Source: Bacteroidota bacterium (GTDB taxonomy: Bacteria > Bacteroidota > Bacteroidia > Bacteroidales > Marinifilaceae). Taken from it: a stretch of 5,961 nt of DNA. Where the stretch lies: the NCBI GenBank assembly GCA_023400335.1, contig JAEXFF010000215.1, positions 1-5,961 on the forward strand, given 5' to 3'. The notes beneath the pieces were generated by a model. That model saw only the letters and a program-made list of their open reading frames with translations. It did not search any database and had not been told where the DNA came from. Shown here one piece after another: positions 1 to 5,961 of this stretch (the stretch's first letter is position 1; each line of letters opens with the position of its first letter). The translations under genes and the position numbers were made by a program.

Positions 1-12
1 CCCGTTATCTTT

Positions 13-98
13 GGATTAACGCTCGTCACCCGCCTCTCTGATTCGGAACCTTCGGTTCTGACGAAGGGATAAATGCGGAACAAAAGTTCCTTTAATCC
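13..98. other. Nested inverted-repeat element, possibly structured RNA or an intergenic repeat
   Basis: Several complementary arms nest inside one another. GGATTAA (13-19) pairs with TTAATCC (92-98). TCGTCA (23-28) pairs with TGACGA (59-64). Inside that, GAACC (46-50) pairs with GGTTC (54-58) around a three-base loop. A separate hairpin has GGAAC (77-81) and GTTCC (86-90) around AAAA. Together they could fold as a closed multi-branch structure. The base composition is richer in GC than the AT-rich stretch that follows. It could be the end of an upstream transcript, a small RNA, or a copy of a dispersed palindromic repeat. The fold was worked out by eye, with no energy calculation, and the strand is unknown. 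Confidence 0.35.
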
Positions 99-172
99 GT
101 TTCTGTCAAGAAGCAATAATCTTTTAATCCTTCATCTTTTTAATTAAAATTTTGTTTTTTATTTATAAAAAG

Positions 173-203
173 TTTGTATAATTAAAAAAATATATTAGAT
201 TTG
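173..203 (+). promoter_or_regulatory. Bacteroidales-type promoter for the Cys-rich gene
   Basis: TTTG at 173-176 is followed after 19 bases by TAGATTTG at 196-203. This matches the known Bacteroides housekeeping promoter consensus (TTTG near -33, TAnnTTTG near -7, gap about 19-21) at every specified base. Transcription would start near 208-212, giving a short leader of about 25 bases before the ATG at 236. Upstream lies a very AT-rich stretch with a 12-base perfect palindrome, TTTTAATTAAAA (138-149). This could act as an upstream element or a protein site, or be chance in AT-rich DNA. No start site has been mapped. Confidence 0.7.
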
Positions 204-219
204 CAACAACCGATAATCT

Positions 220-245
220 AAAGTTTGAATACCCCATGAAACTTT
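220..245. repeat. Short inverted repeat spanning the start codon of the Cys-rich gene
   Basis: AAAGTTT (220-226) and AAACTTT (239-245) are perfect 7-base complementary arms separated by 12 bases that include the ATG at 236-238. In RNA this would place the start codon in a hairpin loop; in DNA it could be a repressor site just downstream of the predicted transcription start. The arms are AT-rich, and AAAGTTTG also occurs at 169-176, so chance is quite possible. Confidence 0.25.
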
Positions 246-721
246 GTAGATACATATTAGTTGTTTTTTTATCGACTCAGATAATATTGTTGGGGGTAGG
301 GCAGACCCGTATTCTTTATCGGTGTATTAAATGTGCCAAATCCACGAACAATATTTTTGTACGGGTAGAAACGGGTGTTTATAATGACGGAAGTTGTGTT
401 TGTGGGGTGGGGGATTGTTCCTGTGATGAAGGGGGTTGTTGTGCTTGCGGGGAGCAGGGAACGGGAAAGGAAGATTCTTCTCATTCTTGCGGGAGCACGG
501 GATGTGCTACGATGAAAGTTCATAAGCTAGAGATGCCTACTTTAGCTGAATCTCTTAGTTTAGATCATATATATTTTTCTACGGTTCAGTTCTGTTATGA
601 TCCGTATATTTCTATTTTAACTTCAGCTTTGCCCGAAAGGCAGCAAAATCTTCTCTATTACAATACGGCAGCTCCACTGCCACGGGGTTATCTGCATAAG
701 ATATGCGTACTGCTGATTTGA
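236..721 (+). CDS. Small exported cysteine-rich protein, HYC_CC_PP-like
   Basis: This encodes a 161-residue protein with no known enzymatic role. Residues 1-23 are a basic start and a hydrophobic stretch that read as a signal peptide or membrane anchor. Fourteen cysteines follow a clustered pattern: C30xxC33, C54xC56, C61xC63, C68C69xC71, then C85, C90, C120 and C157. The middle (52-92) is rich in Gly, Cys, Asp and Glu. The C-terminus is non-cysteine-rich and ends in PLPRGY followed by a hydrophobic tail. The exported N-terminus, the central CC and the Pro-containing end recall the small Bacteroidota proteins called HYC_CC_PP, which I recall occurring beside metal-related TonB receptors; here the 'HYC' would be YRC (28-30), so assignment is tentative. 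The start is chosen because the ATG sits about 25 bases after the predicted transcription start and leads straight into the signal-like segment. The clustered thiols and the downstream HMA gene suggest metal binding or a thiol-based sensor in the envelope; this is inference. Confidence 0.8.
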   Translation: MKLCRYILVVFLSTQIILLGVGQTRILYRCIKCAKSTNNIFVRVETGVYNDGSCVCGVGDCSCDEGGCCACGEQGTGKEDSSHSCGSTGCATMKVHKLEMPTLAESLSLDHIYFSTVQFCYDPYISILTSALPERQQNLLYYNTAAPLPRGYLHKICVLLI

Positions 722-772
722 TTCCTGTTTTTTTATGTAACGTCCATTTGTAGGAAGAGTACAGAGGATAGA

Positions 773-889
773 ATGACATTTTGTCTGGTAGAAGATGCGG
801 TGCGTTATTTTATATCGCATCCGGCATTCTATAAAATATTCGGATGGAGTTTTGGTGAAGCTCCGGAAGACAGTTCGAGTGGTGTATGA
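773..889 (+). CDS. Doubtful 38-codon ORF in the gap before the receptor gene
   Basis: Bases 722-1006 lack a convincing gene. The best candidate is an ATG-to-TGA frame of 38 codons starting MTFCLVEDAVRYF and ending DSSSGV. It lies in the same frame as the Cys-rich gene: no stop occurs between that gene's TGA (719-721) and the TGA at 887-889, so it could also be a decayed extension. It has no recognisable domain, signal or start signal. An inverted repeat CATCCG (818-823)/CGGATG (841-846) lies inside it, which fits an RNA hairpin at least as well as coding. I saw no good TAnnTTTG promoter in this gap, so the receptor gene may be transcribed from the promoter at 173 or from an unrecognised one. 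Confidence 0.15.
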   Translation: MTFCLVEDAVRYFISHPAFYKIFGWSFGEAPEDSSSGV

Positions 890-1006
890 CAGGGATTTAC
901 TGAATAATCACGGATTTCCTTGTTGATTTTCAATAGGATAAAAATATTGTGCTCTGTCTTTATCCGAAATTGTTAGATAGAAATATCCATTTAAAAGAAA
1001 ATTCAA

Positions 1007-3223
1007 ATGAGATTTTTAAGTATAGTTTTTTTTATATGTCTTGTTATGCCGTCTTATGCTCAGGTAAAGGGAACGGTAAAGGACACAAAAGGGAATCCCA
1101 TTTTTATGGCTAATGTTTTTTGGTTAGGGGCCACAGAGGGGACAAGTACAACTGAAGACGGTTCTTTTTCCATTAAAAAATCGTCAGAATCAAATATGTT
1201 GATAGCCAGTTTTATTGGCTACGTAAATGATACAATTATCGTAAAAGGTAAAAATGCAACGGTGAATTTTGTATTAAAAGAAGGTGTAATGTTGGAAGAG
1301 TCTACTGTAGTCGCTCGAAAATTAGGACTGATTAAAGTTCGTTCCAGTGTGTTGAATGAAGAAATGATTTCCAGTAGCGAATTATTGCGGGCAGCCTGTT
1401 GCAACTTAGGGGAGAGTTTTACAACCAATCCTTCAGTTGACGTCAGTTATTCGGATGCAGCTACCGGAGCCAAACAAATCAGGCTGTTGGGCTTGTCGGG
1501 AACGTATGTACAAATGCTGACGGAAAACTTCCCGAATTACCGGGGGGCTGCCGCTCCTTTCTCTTTGGGTTATGTGCCGGGACCCTGGATGCAGAGCATC
1601 CAGGTTTCCAAAGGGAGCTCTTCAGTGAAAAACGGTTATGAATCCATTACCGGTCAGATTAATATAGAGTTTAAAAAGCCACAGGTTCCTGAAAATCACT
1701 TATATCTGAACGTTTTTGCAAATCATAAGGAAAGGTATGAGGGAAATATCGATGGGAATGTGCATATTAATAAAAGACTGAGTACTTCCGTATTAGCGCA
1801 TTATGAAAATGAAACAAAAACACATGACGACAATGGGGATGGTTTTTTGGACATGCCCAGGATAGAACAGTACAATATTCAGAACCGCTGGGCCTGGATG
1901 GGCGATCATTATGTCTTCCAGGCTGCTGTCAAAGCATTGAAAGAGGACAGAAGCAGCGGACAATCTACCCATGTTCACGGGGATGCTGCCGTGCCGGAAG
2001 GGGAGCTTTATACCATCGGTTTGAAGACAAAGCGTTATGAAGCTTTTACAAAAAATGCCTATATTTTTAATAAAGAGAAAAGTACCAATGTTGCTTTGAT
2101 CCTTTCCGGTTCTATCCACCAATTGGACGCGCTGTATGGGCATAAATTCTATAATGTAAACCAAAAGAATCTTTATGCTTCCCTGATGTTTGAGTCGAAT
2201 ATCACGAAGGAACATAATATTTCCACCGGTCTGAGCCTGAATCATGACTATTACGATCAGGATTATCGCCTGACGAATAATACTGATGAAGGGGGAATTA
2301 CGGCTAAGGAAAAAGAAACGGTTCCGGGTGCTTATGTACAGTATACTTTTAATTGGAATGATAAAATCGTTTTAATGGGAGGAATTCGGGCCGATCACAG
2401 TAGTGAATATGGCTTTTTCGTAACTCCCCGTGCCCATTTGAAATACAACCCGAATGAGATTATTAATTTCCGGTTTTCTGTAGGTAAAGGATACCGCACC
2501 AATCACGTACTGGCTGAAAACAATTTCTTATTGGCCAGCGGGCGTAAAGTCATCATTGACGATCACTTAAAACAGGAAGAAGCCTGGAATTACGGAGCCA
2601 GTATGGCTACTTATATTCCTCTTTTCGGACATACTTTGAATATTAACGCAGAGTATTACTATACCCGTTTTCAGAATCAGTTAGTGGTAGATCTGGATTC
2701 CGATCCGCATCAGATACATTTTGCCAATCTGGATGGAAAATCGTATTCCCATACTTTTCAGGTAGAAGTGAACTATCCCTTTTTCCGGGGATTTAATCTG
2801 ATGGGGGCTTATCGTCTGACCGATGTACAGACGACGATTCACGAAAAACTGATGAAAAAGCCGCTTACCGGGCGGTATAAAGCTTTGCTGACAGCAACTT
2901 ACAAAACTCCTTTGGATAAATGGCAGTTCGATGTCACATTGCAGTTTAATGGTGGCGGACGTATGCCGGCTCCTTATAGGTTAGAAGATGGAACGGCTTC
3001 CTGGGAGGCAAATTATCATTCTTACCGTCAACTCAGTGCACAGGTTTCCCGCTTCTTCAAACACTGGTCTGTCTATATCGGTGGAGAAAATATGACGAAT
3101 TTCAAACAAAAGAATCCGATTATAGGTGCGGAACATCCCTGGAGTGATCATTTCGATTCTACGATGATTTGGGGACCCGTACACGGTTCCATCTATTATA
3201 TGGGTGTCAGAGTAAATATATAG
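1007..3223 (+). CDS. TonB-dependent outer-membrane receptor, probably metal-related
   Basis: This 738-residue protein is a complete TonB-dependent receptor, an outer-membrane gate that uses TonB/ExbBD energy to import a bound ligand. Residues 1-18 are a signal peptide (cleavage after YA). Residues 19-92 form the carboxypeptidase-regulatory-like domain (VKGTVKDTKGNPI, the TEDGSFSI turn, SFIGY). The linker LEESTVVARK may hold the TonB box. The plug spans about 113-225, with AACCNLGESF (C131-C132), NPSVDVSYSDAATGAKQI, the repeated LLGLSG/TYVQ strand and GYESITGQINIEFKKP at its end. The rest (226-738) is the beta-barrel, ending GVRVNI. At 274-282 an Asp-rich loop (DDNGDGFLD) resembles a calcium site, and H322-V-H324 lies in a predicted loop. 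The plug sequence is the type I recall for receptors encoded beside HMA proteins, and an HMA gene follows after 24 bases, so the two are very likely co-transcribed. Metal or metallophore uptake is therefore the best guess; the substrate is unknown. It is not SusC-type: it is too short and lacks the SusC plug signature. Confidence 0.95.
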   Translation: MRFLSIVFFICLVMPSYAQVKGTVKDTKGNPIFMANVFWLGATEGTSTTEDGSFSIKKSSESNMLIASFIGYVNDTIIVKGKNATVNFVLKEGVMLEESTVVARKLGLIKVRSSVLNEEMISSSELLRAACCNLGESFTTNPSVDVSYSDAATGAKQIRLLGLSGTYVQMLTENFPNYRGAAAPFSLGYVPGPWMQSIQVSKGSSSVKNGYESITGQINIEFKKPQVPENHLYLNVFANHKERYEGNIDGNVHINKRLSTSVLAHYENETKTHDDNGDGFLDMPRIEQYNIQNRWAWMGDHYVFQAAVKALKEDRSSGQSTHVHGDAAVPEGELYTIGLKTKRYEAFTKNAYIFNKEKSTNVALILSGSIHQLDALYGHKFYNVNQKNLYASLMFESNITKEHNISTGLSLNHDYYDQDYRLTNNTDEGGITAKEKETVPGAYVQYTFNWNDKIVLMGGIRADHSSEYGFFVTPRAHLKYNPNEIINFRFSVGKGYRTNHVLAENNFLLASGRKVIIDDHLKQEEAWNYGASMATYIPLFGHTLNINAEYYYTRFQNQLVVDLDSDPHQIHFANLDGKSYSHTFQVEVNYPFFRGFNLMGAYRLTDVQTTIHEKLMKKPLTGRYKALLTATYKTPLDKWQFDVTLQFNGGGRMPAPYRLEDGTASWEANYHSYRQLSAQVSRFFKHWSVYIGGENMTNFKQKNPIIGAEHPWSDHFDSTMIWGPVHGSIYYMGVRVNI

Positions 3224-3247
3224 TTTATTAACTTTTAATTTTAGATT

Positions 3248-4051
3248 ATGAAAACAGTGAAAAATTTTAGTGTATTGGCTGTGCTGCTGATGTTTACAGT
3301 GTCATGTATGGCCAAAGAAATCAAAACCGTGGTGTTTAAAACCAGTCCTGAAATGCATTGTGCAAATTGTGAAGACCGGATTAAATCGAATCTCCGTTTT
3401 GAGAAAGGGGTGAAAGATATACAGACCAATTTGGAGGATAAAACAGTGACAATCAAGTACGATTCCGATAAGACAACTGTAGCTCAGTTGATTGCCGGTT
3501 TCAAGAAAATTGATTATGTGGCTACTGTTTATGAGGGAGGAACGTCTGCAACAGGAGAAAATTCTTTAAAATCGACAGGTAGTTGCTGTGAAAAACCGGC
3601 AGAAGGGCTGGCTACGGTTTGCTTTAAGGCAGCACAGATGGGATGCGGGGGATGTGTAGCTAAAGTTCAGAATAATATGAAAAATGAAGCAGGTGTTAAA
3701 AAAGTGGTGTGTGATCTGCCGACTAAATCTGTGAAAATTGAATACGATCCTACAATAACAAATGTGGATAAATTGAAAGAAGGTTTTCAGAAATTTGAAT
3801 ATGCAGTTACACAGTATTATCCGGAAGAAAATATGGCTTATGTTTTCTTTAAGGCCAATCAGATGAATTGTGGAGGATGTGCGAGGATGGTAAAAGAAAA
3901 AATAGGAGCCGAACCCGGTGTAAAAGAAGTAACGGTCTGTTTGTCGACTAAAGTTGTTTGTATCGCTTATGATTCAAAAATCAGTAGTGTTGAAAAACTG
4001 GTGGATGGATTCAAAAAATTCAATTATGATGTAACTGAATGTTATAATTAA
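3248..4051 (+). CDS. Exported protein with three tandem heavy-metal-associated (HMA) domains
   Basis: The 267-residue product carries three ferredoxin-like HMA domains of the kind found in copper chaperones and metal-pumping ATPases, where paired cysteines bind a soft metal ion. The CxxC motifs are C38-A-N-C41 (preceded by MH), C133-G-G-C136 and C208-G-G-C211 (each preceded by a Met-x pair). Each domain ends with the usual pattern of KL/QL, GF(K/Q)K and a short strand (about 25-95, 121-191, 196-266). Domains 2 and 3 share many residues and are 75 apart, so they look like a recent duplication; domain 1 is 95 before domain 2, with a linker containing C113-C114. Five more cysteines (125, 155, 231, 238, 265) are unusual for this fold. 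Residues 1-22 are a signal peptide. The end TVSC20 is close to a lipobox, so the mature protein could be a lipoprotein, or be cut after CMA22. Either way the domains are outside the cytoplasm, unlike classical Atx1/CopZ. No ATPase or transmembrane pump region is present. It starts 24 bases after the receptor gene. Confidence 0.93.
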   Translation: MKTVKNFSVLAVLLMFTVSCMAKEIKTVVFKTSPEMHCANCEDRIKSNLRFEKGVKDIQTNLEDKTVTIKYDSDKTTVAQLIAGFKKIDYVATVYEGGTSATGENSLKSTGSCCEKPAEGLATVCFKAAQMGCGGCVAKVQNNMKNEAGVKKVVCDLPTKSVKIEYDPTITNVDKLKEGFQKFEYAVTQYYPEENMAYVFFKANQMNCGGCARMVKEKIGAEPGVKEVTVCLSTKVVCIAYDSKISSVEKLVDGFKKFNYDVTECYN

Positions 4052-4110
4052 TAAGCGGTTCAGGCATACAGTTAGACAAATATAGTCGGAAAACTCTATC
4101 TACGATTGAC

Positions 4111-4154
4111 GGAGGGGGAAGGGGAAGGACTTCCTTCCGTACTCTTTCCTTTCC
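4111..4154 (+). terminator. Purine/pyrimidine hairpin after the HMA gene, possible terminator
   Basis: A run of 19 purines (4111-4129) is followed by pyrimidine-rich DNA (4130-4138 and 4142-4154). The best hairpin is GGAAGG (4123-4128) with CCTTCC (4133-4138) around ACTT. The downstream strand is pyrimidine-rich with T runs but lacks a clean poly-T tail, so an intrinsic terminator is only possible. The G runs (GG, GGGGG, GGGG, GG) could alternatively form a weak two-tier quadruplex. Its position, 60 bases after the HMA stop and 50 before the next ATG, fits an end-of-operon role. Confidence 0.3.
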
Positions 4155-4194
4155 GTTAACCCTTATCCGGTGTACCGGGAATTTACTAACTTTA
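4155..4194 (+). promoter_or_regulatory. Dyad and weak -7-like box upstream of the SusC-like gene
   Basis: CCGGT (4167-4171) and ACCGG (4174-4178) form a tight palindrome around GT. Symmetric to the same centre, GTTA (4155-4158) and TAAC (4187-4190) add an outer pair, so the dyad is 36 bases long with a broken middle. TAACTTTA (4187-4194) matches TAnnTTTG at all but the last position, but no good TTTG lies about 20 bases upstream and the leader would be only about 5 bases. It may be an operator, a promoter using another sigma factor, or chance. Confidence 0.25.
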
Positions 4195-4205
4195 AACAGA
4201 CTTCT

Positions 4206-5961
4206 ATGAAAAAAAGACTATTATTATCTACACTGTTTTTCGTCTTCGCGATAAAACTGTTGATGGCACAGAATATTACGGTAAAAGGTACTGTGCTGGC
4301 AGAAGAAGATAATCAGCCCTTGGCTGATGTAACCATTCTGGTAAAAAATACCACTATCGGAACCATCACGGATAAAAAAGGGCATTTCAAATTGGATGTT
4401 CCGGCTTCTGCAACGACTTTGATCATTTCCTATGTGGGCTATCAAATGCAGGAAGTCCGGATAGAAAAGAATATAAAGGTGTATATGAAAAGCGAGGCTG
4501 CTTTAATCGAAGAGGTAGTCGTCGTGGCTTATGGGACACAGAAAAAGAATGCTTTGACAGGTGCTGTTTCTGCACTTCGTTCCGATGAGTTCGAGACCCG
4601 TCCTTTATCCAATCCGATAGCGGCTTTGGAAGGGAATATATCCGGAGTACAAATGGCCGGTGCCAGTGGCAAACCCGGTACGGTTCCCGATATCCGGATC
4701 CGCGGATTCAGTTCGGTAAATGCTTCCAATGCTCCCATCTACGTGGTAGACGGTGCTATTTTTAACCGTAGTACCGGGGATTTGAATGTAAATGACATCG
4801 AATCGATCAGTATTCTGAAAGATGCTGCTTCCGCTTCTTTATATGGGTCCAGTGCAGGAAATGGAGTCGTATTGATTACTACGAAAAAAGCCAAAAAGAA
4901 CGGAAATACCATCAACCTCAACATCAGTCAGGGATTTTCCAGCCGGGGAATCCGGGAATATGAAAGAGTGAATGTATGGGAATATTATCCTTTGCAATGG
5001 GAGATGTTGAAAAATCACTATTACTCTTACGGATACCAGGGCGGAGACGGACAGGAGGCAGCGGAATGGGCTTCTAATACCCTTGTCAGTTCTTACCTGA
5101 TGTATAATCCTTTCAAAGGAGTGGGAGATACGGAAGTTGTCGGTTTGGATGGCAAGCTGAATCCGAATGCGACCACTTTATTGTGGGGAGATGATATGGA
5201 CTGGTTTGGTAAAGCAGAGCGGTTGGGATACAGGAGTGAATATAATTTCTCCTACAGTATTAAAAACGACCGTTCTGATACTTATGTATCGCTGGGGTAT
5301 CTGAAAGATGACGGATATATGAAACGGGCCACCATGAACAGGTACAATGCCCGTGTCAATGTGAATTTTTATCCGGTTCACTGGTTTACAACCGGCGTAA
5401 ATATTGCCGGAAATAAAGTGGAATCCAATCCGGGATTTCCGGGAGGTGTGGGAAATCCTTTTTATTTCTCCAGACTGATCGGGCCGATTTATCCGGTTTA
5501 TAAACACGATCCTGAAACCGGTGAATATTTGCTGGACGGAAGCGGAAACAAACAATACGATTATGACGGAACCCGGGGAAAAGGTGCTATGAGTCGCCGG
5601 CATTCCCTGGCAGAAATGAACCTGAACGATTATACCAATGTGCGGGATGCTATGGATGCCCGTATTTATATGAGTTTGTATCTGTTTAACGGTTTAAAAT
5701 TCACCGTAAATGCTTCCATGGAGTCCTCGAATACCAATAGCAGTACGTATAACAACCGTTATACCAGTGATAGTTCTCCCGGAGGAGCATTGACTAAATC
5801 CACCAACCGGCTGTATTCCTATACGGTGAACGAACTTTTATCTTATGTACAGCAGTTCGGGGAGCATCATCTGGATGTGATGCTGGGACACGAAGCTTAT
5901 GCATTAAAGAATAAGTACTCTAATATCACTAAAAACGGGGAGATTATGGACGGTTTGCATG
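4206..5961 (+). CDS. SusC/RagA-family TonB-linked outer-membrane receptor, 5' part only
   Basis: The first 585 codons of a SusC-type receptor are present without a stop or frameshift; full members are about 1000-1100 residues, so nearly half lies beyond the right edge. Residues 1-21 are a signal peptide (LLMA|Q). Residues 24-95 are the carboxypeptidase-regulatory-like domain (VKGTVLAEEDNQPL, TDKKGHF, ISYVGY). EEVVVVAYGTQKK (102-114) is the usual link to the plug. The plug has IRIRGFSSVNASNAPIYVVDG and, at 206-228, the hallmark DAASASLYGS followed by AGNGVVLITTKK. Barrel strands follow, including the conserved MLGHEAY (559-565). SusC proteins partner with a SusD lipoprotein to import glycans, peptides or other large ligands across the outer membrane; the substrate cannot be told here. 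The start is the ATG at the head of the signal peptide. The 154-base gap with hairpins separates it from the HMA gene, so it probably starts a new transcription unit, with susD expected next. Confidence 0.96.
   Translation, partial: MKKRLLLSTLFFVFAIKLLMAQNITVKGTVLAEEDNQPLADVTILVKNTTIGTITDKKGHFKLDVPASATTLIISYVGYQMQEVRIEKNIKVYMKSEAALIEEVVVVAYGTQKKNALTGAVSALRSDEFETRPLSNPIAALEGNISGVQMAGASGKPGTVPDIRIRGFSSVNASNAPIYVVDGAIFNRSTGDLNVNDIESISILKDAASASLYGSSAGNGVVLITTKKAKKNGNTINLNISQGFSSRGIREYERVNVWEYYPLQWEMLKNHYYSYGYQGGDGQEAAEWASNTLVSSYLMYNPFKGVGDTEVVGLDGKLNPNATTLLWGDDMDWFGKAERLGYRSEYNFSYSIKNDRSDTYVSLGYLKDDGYMKRATMNRYNARVNVNFYPVHWFTTGVNIAGNKVESNPGFPGGVGNPFYFSRLIGPIYPVYKHDPETGEYLLDGSGNKQYDYDGTRGKGAMSRRHSLAEMNLNDYTNVRDAMDARIYMSLYLFNGLKFTVNASMESSNTNSSTYNNRYTSDSSPGGALTKSTNRLYSYTVNELLSYVQQFGEHHLDVMLGHEAYALKNKYSNITKNGEIMDGLH

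Noticed and set aside
1..72. Open frame from the left edge ending TAA at 70-72, a possible gene end of 23 codons (ends SVLTKG)
   Set aside because: It is too short to judge, shows no family feature, and overlaps the inverted-repeat arms, which explain the base pattern better.
269..523. 84-codon minus-strand ORF opposite the Cys-rich gene
   Set aside because: It is the complement of a better supported plus-strand gene with promoter and signal peptide; the peptide has no recognisable feature.
945..1006. Promoter for the TonB receptor just upstream of its ATG
   Set aside because: TTG triplets occur (for example 923-925 and 947-949), but no TAnnTTTG box lies at the right spacing; TAGATAG at 974-980 is a poor match.
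1793..2245. 150-codon minus-strand ORF inside the TonB receptor
   Set aside because: It lies wholly within a well supported receptor reading frame and its peptide shows no domain or start context.
3248..4051. Fragment of a copper-translocating P-type ATPase
   Set aside because: The ORF is complete with its own signal peptide and stop, and there is no transmembrane CPC segment or phosphorylation DKTG motif.
5178..5603. 141-codon minus-strand ORF inside the SusC-like gene
   Set aside because: The plus strand here reads as continuous SusC barrel sequence, so this is an antisense shadow.
1..5961. CRISPR array, tRNA or rRNA gene, or insertion sequence
   Set aside because: I saw no regularly spaced direct repeats, no tRNA cloverleaf with the expected T-arm bases, no rRNA-like sequence and no transposase reading frame.

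Overview
The window looks like chromosomal DNA of a member of the Bacteroidota, most likely order Bacteroidales. The reasons are an AT-rich intergenic style, genes without Shine-Dalgarno sequences, a promoter matching the Bacteroides-type consensus (TTTG, 19-base gap, TAnnTTTG), and two TonB-dependent outer-membrane receptors that both begin with the carboxypeptidase-regulatory-like extension typical of this phylum. One of these is a true SusC/RagA-type receptor. The genus cannot be fixed from this sequence. All convincing genes are on the plus strand.

Layout. Bases 1-235 hold no convincing gene. They contain a compact set of nested inverted repeats (13-98), then a very AT-rich stretch with a good promoter (173-203). 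Bases 236-721 encode a small exported protein with 14 cysteines. Bases 722-1006 are mostly non-coding and hold at best one doubtful 38-codon ORF. Bases 1007-3223 encode a complete 738-residue TonB-dependent receptor. Only 24 bases later, 3248-4051 encodes a secreted or lipid-anchored protein made of three heavy-metal-associated (HMA) domains. Bases 4052-4205 hold a purine/pyrimidine hairpin that may terminate transcription and a dyad that may be an operator. Bases 4206-5961 are the first 585 codons of a SusC-family receptor that runs off the right edge.

How the genes may work together. The Cys-rich protein, the receptor and the triple-HMA protein form a plausible metal-handling module in the cell envelope: an exported thiol-rich protein, an outer-membrane active-transport pore, and a periplasmic or lipid-anchored set of three CxxC metal-binding domains. 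Copper or another thiophilic metal is the natural guess from the HMA family, but the sequence does not identify the metal or the direction of transport. The SusC-like gene is separated by 154 bases with hairpins and probably starts a separate nutrient-uptake unit, with a SusD partner expected downstream of the window.
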